Below, in pieces: positions 32,352 through 40,923 of a stretch of DNA of 64,000 nucleotides (positions are counted from its first letter, which is position 1; each line of letters begins with the position of its first letter). Both the position numbers and the translations under genes were made by a program. The stretch covers positions 82,239-146,238 of the forward strand of contig DATD01000026.1 of NCBI GenBank assembly GCA_002504525.1, written 5' to 3'. Source of the DNA: Methanomassiliicoccus sp. UBA345. GTDB taxonomy: Archaea > Thermoplasmatota > Thermoplasmata > Methanomassiliicoccales > Methanomassiliicoccaceae. The notes below the pieces were generated by a model. It saw only the letters and a list, made by a program, of their open reading frames with translations, was not told the DNA's origin and ran no database searches.

Positions 32352-32666
32352 TTATGGGGGTCGAACCGTCGAAGCGATAAACCATGATAGATAGTCCTCT
32401 GAACCCTCGGCCACATCATAGCGGACGATGCATGGCACATCATATTGGTGCTGTTGCTTGACGACCTCGGCCACGGCCTGAAAATCCTTCGAGAGGATCT
32501 TCAGAAGCGAAACGAACTCGGAATTATTCACAACATCTCCCTCCCATCGATATATCGAGCCGATGGCGAAGATGTTGGGGCAGGCTGCAAGGCGTCGCTC
32601 CATCGTGGACCTGTAAATCGTATGGGCAGTTCCCTCATCGAAGTAGGTCACAAAAGCCACGGACAT
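32352..32666 (-). CDS. cutA: CutA1 divalent-cation tolerance protein
   Basis: A 104-residue trimeric cytoplasmic protein of the CutA family. RLAACPNIFAIGSIYRWEGDV matches the strongly conserved centre of the family, followed by the E-x-L-L-K tract and the C-terminal YLSWF. Usually linked to copper or other metal tolerance, without a proven biochemical role. TTTTATAAAA at 32697-32706 (minus strand) is a good TATA box about 35 bases before the ATG. Confidence 0.92.
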   Translation of the reverse strand: MSVAFVTYFDEGTAHTIYRSTMERRLAACPNIFAIGSIYRWEGDVVNNSEFVSLLKILSKDFQAVAEVVKQQHQYDVPCIVRYDVAEGSEDYLSWFIASTVRPP

Positions 32667-32755
32667 CTCGCTTATCCATATTGTCCATTAGGATTTTTTT
32701 ATAAAATGAATACGGCCTCATCTATGAGGGACTACCTGCCTGGATAGAAGTGAAG

Positions 32756-32830
32756 TGCTCCCGCCGGGATTTGAACCCGGGTGTCGGACTCGAAAGGCCC
32801 GAATGATTGGCCGGACTACACTACGGGAGC
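32756..32830 (-). tRNA. tRNA-Glu (anticodon TTC)
   Basis: On the minus strand the sequence folds into a complete cloverleaf: acceptor arms GCTCCCG and CGGGAGC, T loop GGTTCAAATC, and an anticodon stem CGGGC/GTCCG around the loop CTTTCGA, giving anticodon TTC. The 3' CCA is not encoded and there is no intron. An AT-rich element around 32857-32864 is a plausible promoter. Confidence 0.95.
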
Positions 32831-33020
32831 GTGTGGCAGGTTCGATAAAGAATCAAGTACTTAACCCTTGGCTACTGCCCCGAGAGTAGGGCCAGGCGGC
32901 TCCATTTGAGTCTCACGGATAGAGAGAGGGGCCAGTTCGATGAGCATAGGAGTCAGCCGCAATGCCCTCGCCCAGGTCCGGCCGGCATGAATTATTAGAA
33001 CGGACGTGCATCAAGACGCC

Positions 33021-33557
33021 ATGACCCTGAAGGACACCGTGACGATGGTTGGCAGCTTAATGGAGCTCGCGGCCAGGACCGCCCCCAAGGCAGTGGGGCA
33101 GGATTACATCGAGGCCATGGTCCTCACCGACGAGCAGAAGACGGCGGTAGGGAATGAACTGTTCAAGATCGCCGAGGAGCGCGGCCAGCCGAACTGGGAG
33201 CGCGATGCGCAGAACGTCCTGGACGCCGACGCGGTCGTTCTGATCGGCCTGCTGCCGCACAAGGGAGCGGGGCTGAACTGCGGCGCCTGCGGATATCCCA
33301 CCTGCGAAGAGTTCAACAAGCATCATACATCGTACGTGTTCGACGGCCCCAACTGCTCCATACGCTGCCTCGACCTCGGCATCGCCATGGGTTCCGCAGC
33401 GAAGGTCGCCTCGGAAATGAACGTGGACAACCGCATCATGTACCGCATCGGCGTGGCCACCAAGCGTCTTGGGATCGGCAAGGCGGCGCTCAGCCACGGC
33501 ATCCCGCTGTCCGCCACCGGCAAGAACATCTTCTTCGACCGGCAGCCGAAGAAGTGA
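33021..33557 (+). CDS. DUF2148 ferredoxin-like protein
   Basis: A 178-residue cytoplasmic protein of the DUF2148 family found in strict anaerobes. Cysteines in LNCGACGYPTCEEF and PNCSIRCLDLGIAMG could hold an Fe-S cluster, as in the corrinoid protein and related Cys-rich domains. Helical N-terminal half (DTVTMVGSLMELAARTAPKA). TATA AATTATTA (32989-32997) makes ATG 33021 leaderless; the GTG at 33006 is therefore not used. Function unknown; presumably redox related. Confidence 0.8.
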   Translation: MTLKDTVTMVGSLMELAARTAPKAVGQDYIEAMVLTDEQKTAVGNELFKIAEERGQPNWERDAQNVLDADAVVLIGLLPHKGAGLNCGACGYPTCEEFNKHHTSYVFDGPNCSIRCLDLGIAMGSAAKVASEMNVDNRIMYRIGVATKRLGIGKAALSHGIPLSATGKNIFFDRQPKK

Positions 33558-33631
33558 TCCAGCGATATCGTCAGGAATTGGATATGGTCGAATATCGATG
33601 GTTTATTCAGACATCGTACATTAAGAGTGTC

Positions 33632-33681
33632 CACGGATGTAATCCGCCTCATTATATAAGTTGAGGAACATTACATCCGTG
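33632..33681 (+). promoter_or_regulatory. 50-bp inverted repeat containing the TATA box of the wHTH-nucleotidyltransferase operon
   Basis: Outer arms CACGGATGTAAT (33632-33643) and ATTACATCCGTG (33670-33681) are exact reverse complements. Inner arms CCTCA (33647-33651) and TGAGG (33662-33666) share the same centre. The TATA element TTATATAA lies in the middle, and the last base of the right arm is the G of the GTG start codon. A bound repressor would cover TATA and start site of a leaderless mRNA. Confidence 0.8.
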
Positions 33682-34595
33682 TGTTCTCCCTAACCACTAA
33701 TGAGCTTAAGGCCATCCAGGCGTTGATCGCCGGAGGTCTGACGATCAAGGAGCTAGGGGAACTTATCGGCGTTTCCCGGAGGGCCTCGTCGAACATCGTA
33801 CAGACCCTCCGGGATAAGGGAATCGCCGATTACCCCGGCACCCGGAGCTCGAAAGCGAGTTTGAGTGGCAGGCTTCATGCTCATGCCCTCCGTCAGTTCA
33901 TTATAGAGGGAACGAGGTCGATCGAGGTGCTGGCCGGAGGGAAGCTGCTAATACTCCTGTCGATCCACCGGCATGCCAAGACAGTTGAAAGGATATCCTT
34001 GGAAACGGACCTCAAGGTCTCCACGGTGGAACGCTTCCTACGCGAGCTGTCCAAGTACGGTCTTGTCCTTACTCAGGACAGACGGTATCGCGTCCCACTG
34101 TCTGACCCCCTATGCCCGGTCCTGGCATCCTATGCAAGAGGCTCATGCCAAGTGCAGATGGAGCACATCTCCTCAGGGGGCGTCATCACCTGGTACGATG
34201 GGCTGGAGTTCTTGTTCACTGCGGATGCTATATCCGACTACCATTATGCCCACGTCACCGGGCTATCGGCCATGAGCGGCTACGGCCTGAAGTTCTTCAC
34301 ACCCAGGAACGAGTACCATTACCGTCGATGGGACGGAGAACTGAATCCGATCACGGTGGCATTGGATATCCTGCTCACGAAGCCTGCTAGTAAAGAGCGC
34401 GTTCGATACTCATTGCTCCTTTTAATGAAAGAGCATGCAGATATGTCCGTTTTCAAGGACGATGCCCGGAACTACGGTCTGGACCGAGAGGCACAGGCCA
34501 TATCTGATTACCTCTCCGGTCGGACCGTCAGCGAGGAATGGTTCCCCAGTGAGCTCGATGTCCGCCAGTTGCTAGAACTGTATGGGGTGGGATGA
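33681..34595 (+). CDS. Two-wHTH DNA-binding protein (candidate antitoxin/repressor)
   Basis: A 304-residue protein. It starts with a winged helix (TTNELKAIQALIAGGLTIKE, then GVSRRASSNIVQTLRDKGI) and has a second one near residues 92-140 (LLILLSIHRHAKTVERISLE, TDLKVSTVERFLRELSKYGL). The C-terminal half (residues 150-304) is unrecognised, with GVITWYDGLEFLFTADAI and many aromatic residues, reminiscent of the C-terminal part of AbiEi-like antitoxins. GTG start, leaderless, inside the 50-bp inverted repeat. It overlaps the nucleotidyltransferase gene by four bases. Likely autorepressor and partner of that enzyme; this is inference. Confidence 0.7.
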   Translation: MFSLTTNELKAIQALIAGGLTIKELGELIGVSRRASSNIVQTLRDKGIADYPGTRSSKASLSGRLHAHALRQFIIEGTRSIEVLAGGKLLILLSIHRHAKTVERISLETDLKVSTVERFLRELSKYGLVLTQDRRYRVPLSDPLCPVLASYARGSCQVQMEHISSGGVITWYDGLEFLFTADAISDYHYAHVTGLSAMSGYGLKFFTPRNEYHYRRWDGELNPITVALDILLTKPASKERVRYSLLLLMKEHADMSVFKDDARNYGLDREAQAISDYLSGRTVSEEWFPSELDVRQLLELYGVG

Positions 34596-35458
34596 CAGCC
34601 GAGGCGGCGCGCGAGGAAATGATTGACATGCTGAGAGCGATCGGCCTGTCCTGTCGGAAGCCGGTCACGGTGTACATCATCGGCGGCGGGGCGTTAATGA
34701 TGCGCGGGTTGAAAGCATCGACGAAGGACCTCGACATCGCAATGGCAGTGAGCACATATGCCATCGACCTCGTTGAGGCCCTCGGCAGCCTGGGGTTCCG
34801 GGTCAACTTCAGGGGAACCGAGCACACTGTTTCCTCACCTCTTGGTCGGTACCGAGGATTCCTGGTAGACCTGTTCGTCGGGAGGATATGCGACGGCCTG
34901 ATGCTGACCGACAGCATGAGAGGACGGGCGGAGGATGTGTTGACAGCAGGGCCGGTAAAGTTCATGATGCTGTCCAAGGAGGATATCTTCCTCCTGAAGT
35001 CCATCACCGAACGCGATCGTGACCTGCAGGAGATGGCCGACCTGCTAAGAAGCGGACTGAACGGCCGAACGATACTCGATGAATGCGCGATACAGGATAG
35101 CCTGGAGGCCCTACCCACCCCTCGGTCATGGATGAACTACCTAGCGGTCCGACTCGAGGAACTACAAGAGACTATGGGTGCAGTGATTCCCTGGAAGAAG
35201 GATGCCATCAGGTCCGCTGAGCTGAGGACAGGATCTTGGATGGCACTCTTCAAGGTCCATGAAGGCCATGTAACGGTCGGAGCAATCAGCGCCGCGCTTG
35301 GCATCGACCAGAGGCATGTCCGCCAATATCTGGCATTGCTGGAAAAGGAGGGCAGGGTCGCCGCCGACAGGGGCGGAAGGCCGGTCCGATATCGAGCGAG
35401 CGGTTCCGTTGATGCCGCAGGCCCGGTCGAACCTGGCTGTGCCGGAGGGCAGACCTGA
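34592..35458 (+). CDS. Nucleotidyltransferase fused to C-terminal winged helix (candidate toxin)
   Basis: A 288-residue protein. The N-terminal 200 residues have the polymerase-beta-type nucleotidyltransferase pattern VYIIGGGALMMRGLKASTKD followed by LDIAM, giving the GG and D-x-D metal-binding motifs, then KFMMLSKEDIFLLKSITERD, typical of AbiEii/DUF6036-like enzymes. Residues about 215-270 form a winged helix (VGAISAALGIDQRHVRQYLA). Such enzymes in toxin-antitoxin pairs modify tRNA or proteins with nucleotides. Start overlaps the upstream regulator (ATGA). Activity and toxicity are inferred only. Confidence 0.75.
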   Translation: MTAEAAREEMIDMLRAIGLSCRKPVTVYIIGGGALMMRGLKASTKDLDIAMAVSTYAIDLVEALGSLGFRVNFRGTEHTVSSPLGRYRGFLVDLFVGRICDGLMLTDSMRGRAEDVLTAGPVKFMMLSKEDIFLLKSITERDRDLQEMADLLRSGLNGRTILDECAIQDSLEALPTPRSWMNYLAVRLEELQETMGAVIPWKKDAIRSAELRTGSWMALFKVHEGHVTVGAISAALGIDQRHVRQYLALLEKEGRVAADRGGRPVRYRASGSVDAAGPVEPGCAGGQT

Positions 35459-35461
35459 GCA

Positions 35462-36085
35462 TCAAGCCGGTCGAGGAGCCCTCCACCTCCTTGCCACATA
35501 GTACACGGCGAGGCCGACGCAGAACAGTGCCACCAGCGCGATGTCGTATTGGTCCAGCAGCTCGACCGCTGATTCCCACGCCGGCCCGGCCAGCATTCCT
35601 GCCGCGGCGAGGAAGCCGCAGAAAGGCAACGAGCCGAGGAAGGAGTACAGAGCATACCGCCGAACGTCCATCCTCGCCACCCCGGCCGGGAACGGTATCA
35701 GGTCGCGGACCACCGGGAATAGCTGACTGACCAGTACCGCCCGTCCGCCGTAGCGCTCGAACCATACTTCAGCTCGTGATAGCCTATCGTCCTTTAGTCC
35801 AAGGTAGCGGCCGTAGCGGTCGAGGAACGGGCGGCCTCCCCACCGCGTCAGCGCATACATGAGCATGGAGCCCGCAGTGCTTCCGACCGCTCCCACCAGC
35901 GTCACGGCGATGATGTTCATCTCACCGGTGTAGCAGGCGTAGCCAGCGAACCCCATCACCGCCGCGCTGGGCACCGGCAGGATGGTGGCATCGAGAGCCA
36001 TGAGCATCGCCAGTCCGGGATAGCCGATGGCTGCGATGAACTGCTCGATGAGCTCCACCCCCGGCTCCACGAAGGACATCTTCAT
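35462..36085 (-). CDS. DedA family membrane protein
   Basis: About 207 residues with roughly five hydrophobic segments and the DedA signature FPVVRDLIPFPAGVARMDV preceded by GGRAVLVSQL. DedA/SNARE-associated proteins act as lipid scramblases or flippases in the cytoplasmic membrane. CGGTTATCAT (36103-36112, minus strand) predicts initiation near 36081, so ATG 36085 or 36079 is preferred over 36100. It converges with the nucleotidyltransferase gene, with the two stops only three bases apart. Confidence 0.85.
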   Translation of the reverse strand: MKMSFVEPGVELIEQFIAAIGYPGLAMLMALDATILPVPSAAVMGFAGYACYTGEMNIIAVTLVGAVGSTAGSMLMYALTRWGGRPFLDRYGRYLGLKDDRLSRAEVWFERYGGRAVLVSQLFPVVRDLIPFPAGVARMDVRRYALYSFLGSLPFCGFLAAAGMLAGPAWESAVELLDQYDIALVALFCVGLAVYYVARRWRAPRPA

Positions 36086-36255
36086 CCTCTTGGGCAGCAT
36101 GCCATGATAACCGTTTCTCCATCCGGCGGCTGCGTGTCTATGCCGACGTCACTCGCGGAATGCGCCGGCATCATGGTCAGCGGGTAAAGGGTCGCGCTTG
36201 TTGCGGGCAAATGATAAGTAAAACACGCTGACACCCAGCATGTCCGAGGGAACAT

Positions 36256-37446
36256 ATGACTGCATTCAGACCATTCGACGAGAAGGGCACTCCCATAGAG
36301 GAGCAGGCCATGAGCTGGAAGGAGCTGGTCACCAAGCCGTATGACAAGGTCTCGGTGGACCCCCACACCCGGACCAGGATCATCCTGATGAACGGCATCG
36401 AGAACAATGCCACCCTTACCAAGCACGCGCTGGCCCGGTTGAGCCCTGACCCCAGCATCAGGACCGCATTGGCCAACACGCGGCGGGTGGAATCGATGCA
36501 GCAGCAGGCCATCAACTGGTTCAACCCTGCTCATCAGACCATTGTGGAGACCACGCTGGGATTCGAGCAGGTGGCCGTAGACCTAACAGCAAACCTGGCC
36601 CAGAACGAGGAGGACCCGTACCAGAAGGCCACCCTGGACTTCGCCCTGCTGGAGGACTTCGATCACCTGTACCGCTACGCGCTGCTGTACCGTCAGATGG
36701 AGGGCGGAGACGCCAGGGAGTTCGTCAAAGATACGGTGGAGGTCAAGCCGGCGAGGCCTACCAGGGTCCACCACCGGCACCCGTCGGACGAGATGCGAAA
36801 GTCCTGGAACAAGAACACCGCATCGCCCAAGACGAAGATGAACTATTTCACCATCGTCTCCGCCGAGCAGCAGACCATGCTGTTCTACAAGGAGCACGGC
36901 AATATGTACCCCGATGAGCTGGCACGGGGACTGTACACCGAGATCGCCGACGTGGAGGAGCAGCACGTCACCCAGTACGAGGCCCTCGGGGATGGCAGCA
37001 TGACCCCTCTGGAGATGAACTTCCTGATGGAGGTGAACGAGGCGTACAACTACTGGTCGTGCGCTCAGACCGAGAGCGATGCCAGGTTCAAGCAGTTCTG
37101 GGAAGCGATGATGAGGGACGAGATCGGCCACATGCACATGGCCATGGAGCTGCTGCAGAGGTTCGAGGACAAGGACCCGGTGAAGATCCTCGGAGGAGAT
37201 CGCATCGAGACGCCCATCGTGTTCGAGGAAACGAAAGGGTACGTGAACAAGGTGCTCGAGGAGCAGAGGGACTTCCAGCCGTACAACATGGAGTACATGC
37301 CCGAGCAGCAGGTCCCCCGGGAATGGCGGTCCTTCGCTTACCGCGATCGGCTGAACGGGGATTGGACGCCCTCGGAGGTTGTGGTCAGCAGATCGAGGGA
37401 AAGCAAGGGAAAGGAGAAGGTGACGGTCAGGGCGGGGTCGAGGTAG
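36256..37446 (+). CDS. Ferritin-like helical protein (possible diiron)
   Basis: A 396-residue, mostly helical soluble protein. Carboxylate/histidine clusters such as LLEDFDHLYRYALLYRQME, VSAEQQTMLFYKEHG, EIADVEEQHVTQYEAL and MMRDEIGHMHMAMELLQRFE are spaced as in ferritin-like four-helix bundles, suggesting a diiron or other metal site. The family is not named with confidence, and the length is well above classical ferritin or rubrerythrin. Single gene; ATAAGTAAAA around 36210-36220 may be the TATA element, with GAGGGA before the ATG. Confidence 0.65.
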   Translation: MTAFRPFDEKGTPIEEQAMSWKELVTKPYDKVSVDPHTRTRIILMNGIENNATLTKHALARLSPDPSIRTALANTRRVESMQQQAINWFNPAHQTIVETTLGFEQVAVDLTANLAQNEEDPYQKATLDFALLEDFDHLYRYALLYRQMEGGDAREFVKDTVEVKPARPTRVHHRHPSDEMRKSWNKNTASPKTKMNYFTIVSAEQQTMLFYKEHGNMYPDELARGLYTEIADVEEQHVTQYEALGDGSMTPLEMNFLMEVNEAYNYWSCAQTESDARFKQFWEAMMRDEIGHMHMAMELLQRFEDKDPVKILGGDRIETPIVFEETKGYVNKVLEEQRDFQPYNMEYMPEQQVPREWRSFAYRDRLNGDWTPSEVVVSRSRESKGKEKVTVRAGSR

Positions 37447-37614
37447 GCCCCGCCAGCCCTCCCTGCCAGGCAGCACGGTGGAGCGGGCGCCGAAGAAGCG
37501 GAAGGCACCCCGTCGACTGGGGTTCACTTAGATTCTTATATATGGTGGGTTTATGTCAAGCCCATCCTTTGCCCGATGGTTCAGTTCCACTCAGGCATCT
37601 CACGGAGGCTTACA

Positions 37615-37941
37615 TTGACCCAATATGGACCCGAAGAACAAAGCGAGGAGATCACGCGGTGCCCGTTCCCGAACCACAAGGAAGGTGAGATATTCGGGGT
37701 AGCGGACCAGCTCCTCGGAGCATCACGCATAAAGGTGATGTGTGAGGACGGCGTGTCCAGGATGGGGCGCATACCCGGAAAGATCCGCAAGCGTATGTGG
37801 ATCAGGGAAGGGGACCTCCTCATCGTCAAGCCTTGGGAGTTCGAGCCCACCAAGGCCGACATCATGTACCGCTACACCAAGACCCAGGCGAGCTATCTGC
37901 ACCGCAGAAGGGCCATCCCCAAGAATCTCGACATATTCTGA
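37615..37941 (+). CDS. eif1A: Translation initiation factor aIF1A
   Basis: Binds the A-site region of the small ribosomal subunit and promotes initiation. The 108-residue protein has the S1-like OB fold of aIF1A: GEIFGVADQLLGASRIKVMC, RIPGKIRKRMWIREGDLLIV and KPWEFEPTKADIMYRY. TATA CTTATATAT (37535-37543). The frame is open to 37576, but GGAGG (37604-37608) lies six bases before the TTG at 37615, and the TTG gives the family N terminus TQYGPEE. First gene of an aIF1A-rio1-KH unit, all ribosome-linked. Confidence 0.95.
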   Translation: MTQYGPEEQSEEITRCPFPNHKEGEIFGVADQLLGASRIKVMCEDGVSRMGRIPGKIRKRMWIREGDLLIVKPWEFEPTKADIMYRYTKTQASYLHRRRAIPKNLDIF

Positions 37942-37951
37942 GGTGATGACA

Positions 37952-38728
37952 TTGCCTCGGGAAGAGGCCTATGATGCCCTCGAGCATAGGGTCATGGCCC
38001 TACGTCAGAACAGCCGCACAGGTGACGAGCGCCAGACCATGTCAGAGGTGTTCGACAAGGACACCATGTTGGGCATCTACAAGCTCATGAAGGAGGGGAT
38101 CATCGACACCGTCGAATATCCCGTCTCGACCGGCAAGGAAGGGAACGTGTTCGCCGCCCGGGATTCCAAGGGCAAGATGGTGGCGCTGAAGATCTACCGG
38201 ACGTCTAATGCCACGTTCAACCGCATATCCGCGTACATCGAAGGAGACAAGAGGTTCAGGGGCCTGGCCGGCTCCAAGCGGAAGATCATCATGGCATGGG
38301 CCATGAAGGAGTACCGCAACCTCCAGCGCATGCACGACGCGGGAGTGAGCGTTCCCAAACCGATCCGGTTCCACCGCAACATGCTGGTGATGAGATACAT
38401 CGGCACGCAGAAGGCCCCCGCGCCCCTGCTCAAGGACGTTGCGCTGGACAACGCGGAGGAAGTGTACGAGTTCCTGCTGGAGCAGATGAGGCTGATGTAC
38501 CAGGAAGCGGGACTGGTGCATGCTGACCTCAGCGAGTACAACATACTGTACTATCGCCGTCAGGCGATCATAATCGATGTCGGCCAGGCGACCCTGGTCG
38601 AGCACATCAACGCCAAGGACTTCCTGTACCGGGACATCGACAACATCAACCGGTTCTTCCGGTCCAGGGATGTCAAGGTTAAGGACCGCGAGGACATATT
38701 CAAGGAGATAACAGAGGTGGAAGAATGA
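37952..38728 (+). CDS. rio1: RIO1-type serine kinase
   Basis: Atypical kinase/ATPase acting late in small-subunit maturation. About 258 residues with the nucleotide loop STGKEGNVFAARDSKGK, catalytic lysine in MVALKIYRTS, the catalytic loop HADLSEYNILYYRR and IDVGQATLVEH. The perfect Shine-Dalgarno GAGGTGAT (37940-37947) sits four bases before a TTG at 37952; the in-frame ATG at 37946 overlaps that site and is less likely. Ends in an ATGA overlap with the KH-domain gene, whose eukaryotic counterpart (Dim2/Pno1) also works with Rio1. Confidence 0.93.
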   Translation: MPREEAYDALEHRVMALRQNSRTGDERQTMSEVFDKDTMLGIYKLMKEGIIDTVEYPVSTGKEGNVFAARDSKGKMVALKIYRTSNATFNRISAYIEGDKRFRGLAGSKRKIIMAWAMKEYRNLQRMHDAGVSVPKPIRFHRNMLVMRYIGTQKAPAPLLKDVALDNAEEVYEFLLEQMRLMYQEAGLVHADLSEYNILYYRRQAIIIDVGQATLVEHINAKDFLYRDIDNINRFFRSRDVKVKDREDIFKEITEVEE

Positions 38729-39261
38729 GACTGGTGCGCATTCCAAAGGACCGCGTCGGTGCGCTTATCGGCGAGGGAGGAGAGACAAAGCAGCTTATCG
38801 AGAGGCGCGCCAGGGTCAAATTGGACATCGACACCGAGGGGGAGGTCAACATCCGCGACAACCCCGATGACCCCCTGGCCTCGCTGAAGGTCATGGACCT
38901 CGTCAAGGCGATCGGGAGAGGTTTCGCCCCTCATCGCGCCATGCGCCTGCTGGACGAGGACGAGTACCTCGAGATCGTGGAGATCGGCGACTTCGTGGGC
39001 AAGAAGTCCGACAAGCTCAGCCGCATGCGCTCGCGGCTGATCGGCACGAACGGCAAGACCCGTCGGATCATCGAGGACCTTACCGGAGCGAACATGTCCA
39101 TCTACGGTTCGACGGTGGCGCTCATCGGCAATTCGGTCCAGCTGCCCATCGCCAAGAAGGCGGTGGAGATGATACTCCGCGGTTCAGAGCATGCCACCGT
39201 GTACCGGTACCTGGAGAGGTCGAGGGCGACGCTGCGCATCTCCGAGATGGGCTTCTCCTGA
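38725..39261 (+). CDS. KH-domain RNA-binding protein (aDim2/Pno1-like)
   Basis: A 178-residue protein with two KH domains: IPKDRVGALIGEGGETKQLI (GxxG loop, residues 6-25) and SRLIGTNGKTRRIIEDLTG (about residues 95-113). In archaea and eukaryotes this family binds the 3' end of small-subunit rRNA and assists final processing. Translationally coupled to rio1 by a four-base overlap, which supports the same pathway. Confidence 0.92.
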   Translation: MRLVRIPKDRVGALIGEGGETKQLIERRARVKLDIDTEGEVNIRDNPDDPLASLKVMDLVKAIGRGFAPHRAMRLLDEDEYLEIVEIGDFVGKKSDKLSRMRSRLIGTNGKTRRIIEDLTGANMSIYGSTVALIGNSVQLPIAKKAVEMILRGSEHATVYRYLERSRATLRISEMGFS

Positions 39262-39378
39262 GAAGTGCTTCGCCCCGTCGTTCGTCGCCGCCCGTCAAGG
39301 GAAGGAGTATATATCCAGGCACCTTTGGGGGGCCTGGGCGAGGACGGCGGACGACCGCATCGCCATTAGGTGACATTC

Positions 39379-40617
39379 ATGAACACCATCATTGCTAGGG
39401 CCGATCAGGCGCTGCATCACGATCTCTGCGACCATTGCCTGGGGCGGCTGTTCGCCCAGGTCGAGAGCGGCACCACGAACAAGGAAAGAGGACGCAACAT
39501 GCGCATCGCGGTGGCGCTGGAGCGCGGCGCCAGGGGCGAGGAGATCTCTCCGCACGAATCGTGCTGGCTGTGCGAGGACGTGTTCGAGCAGCTGCCCCGC
39601 TTCGCCGAGGCCGCCGCCTCGAAGCTGTCGGAGATCGAGCATGATACGTTCCTCATCGGCACCAGGGTCGACCCGGCCCTGCAGGACCGCGAGGAGCAGC
39701 TGTGGTCCGAGGTAGGAGGAGAGACCGCCGAGCCGATCAAGGCTGAACTGAACAGGGAGATCGGCAAGCTGGTCGAGGCTCAGATACACAAGGAGGTCGA
39801 TTTCACCTCTCCCGACGTGGTGGCGCTGGTGGACACCCGCTTCGGCCACGTGACCTTGAACATCGCCCCCTTGTTCATCTACGGCCGCTACCGCAAGTAC
39901 TCGAGAGAGATACCGCAGACCAGGTGGCCGTGCCGCGTGTGCCGCGGAAAGGGATGCGAACGTTGCGGCGGCATCGGCAAGATGTACGAGAACAGCGTGC
40001 AGGAGATCATCGGCGATCCATTGATGCGCGTGGCGGAGGGAAGGGACCACTTCTTCCACGGAATGGGCCGGGAGGACATCGACGCCCGCATGCTCGGCAC
40101 CGGCCGCCCGTTCGTCCTGGAGATCGCCGAGCCCCGGAAGAGGCACCTCGACCTTGATGAGATGACTAGGCTCGCCAACGAGAACGAAGAGGGGCTCGCG
40201 GACTTCTCGCAGCTCCGATGGAGCAAGCGCGAGGAGGTGCGCCAGATCAAGGCGGCCACGCCCGATAAGGAGTATCGCGCGGAGGTTTCCATTCAAGGTA
40301 AAGTTAATAAGGAGAGGATTGATGAGGTAGTCAAGTCGCTGATCCAGGCGCGTATCACTCAGCAGACGCCAACGAGGGTCGCCCATCGTCGGGCCGATCT
40401 TGCCAGGGAACGGACCATCCGGGACCTGGCCATAGAGTCGCTGGAGGAGGACAGGCTGGTCCTCAGGCTGAGAACGGAATCCGGGACCTATGTCAAGGAG
40501 TTCGTAAGCGGTGACGGAGGGAGGACGGTGCCATCATTGGCCGGTTCGCTCGGAGTCCCCTGCCAGGTAACCGCGCTGGACGTGATACAGATCATCGATA
40601 ACGCTAACGAGGGATGA
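39379..40617 (+). CDS. pus10: tRNA pseudouridine(54/55) synthase Pus10
   Basis: Makes pseudouridine at positions 54 and/or 55 in the T loop of archaeal tRNA. The 412-residue protein has the N-terminal zinc-binding THUMP-like part (LCDHCLGRLFAQ with a partner SCWLC), the PCRVCRGKGCERCGGIGKMY segment typical of Pus10, and the catalytic Asp in GREDIDARMLGTGRPFVLEI. TATA GTATATATCC (39306-39315). GGTGA at 39368-39372 gives ATG 39379; the GTG at 39370 overlaps the ribosome site. Three bases before rpl21e, so co-transcribed with ribosomal and polymerase genes. Confidence 0.95.
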   Translation: MNTIIARADQALHHDLCDHCLGRLFAQVESGTTNKERGRNMRIAVALERGARGEEISPHESCWLCEDVFEQLPRFAEAAASKLSEIEHDTFLIGTRVDPALQDREEQLWSEVGGETAEPIKAELNREIGKLVEAQIHKEVDFTSPDVVALVDTRFGHVTLNIAPLFIYGRYRKYSREIPQTRWPCRVCRGKGCERCGGIGKMYENSVQEIIGDPLMRVAEGRDHFFHGMGREDIDARMLGTGRPFVLEIAEPRKRHLDLDEMTRLANENEEGLADFSQLRWSKREEVRQIKAATPDKEYRAEVSIQGKVNKERIDEVVKSLIQARITQQTPTRVAHRRADLARERTIRDLAIESLEEDRLVLRLRTESGTYVKEFVSGDGGRTVPSLAGSLGVPCQVTALDVIQIIDNANEG

Positions 40618-40620
40618 AAA

Positions 40621-40914
40621 ATGGTTAAGACATCCAGAGGAACCAGGCGCAAGACGCGCCAGATCTTTAGGAAGACTCCCCGCCTGAGGGGAATGACCCC
40701 TATTACTCATGAGTTCCGCACTTTCGAGAATGGCGAGAAGGTCAGCGTGGTCATCGACCCCGCTGTCCACTACGGCCTGCCTCACTCCCGCTTCCAGGGG
40801 AAGACCGGCGTCGTCACTGGCCAGCAGGGCCGTGCGTTCGTCGTGGAGCTCTACGACGGCAACAAGCTCAAGACGGTCATCACCAGGCCTGAACACCTAA
40901 AGAAGGCGCTCTGA
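40621..40914 (+). CDS. rpl21e: Ribosomal protein L21e
   Basis: Large-subunit protein of 97 residues, basic N terminus MVKTSRGTRRKTRQ and the family segments VSVVIDPAVHYGLPHSRFQG and TGVVTGQQGRAFVVELYDG. Follows pus10 by three bases and precedes rpoF by nine, the classical archaeal order pus10-rpl21e-rpoF-DUF655-ksgA. Confidence 0.97.
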   Translation: MVKTSRGTRRKTRQIFRKTPRLRGMTPITHEFRTFENGEKVSVVIDPAVHYGLPHSRFQGKTGVVTGQQGRAFVVELYDGNKLKTVITRPEHLKKAL

Positions 40915-40923
40915 GGTCACCAC

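Noticed and set aside
33021..33557. A CODH/ACS subunit because of its CGACGYPTC motif
   Set aside because: The cysteine motif resembles the AcsC cluster site, but length and remaining sequence fit DUF2148, and there is no corrinoid-binding domain.
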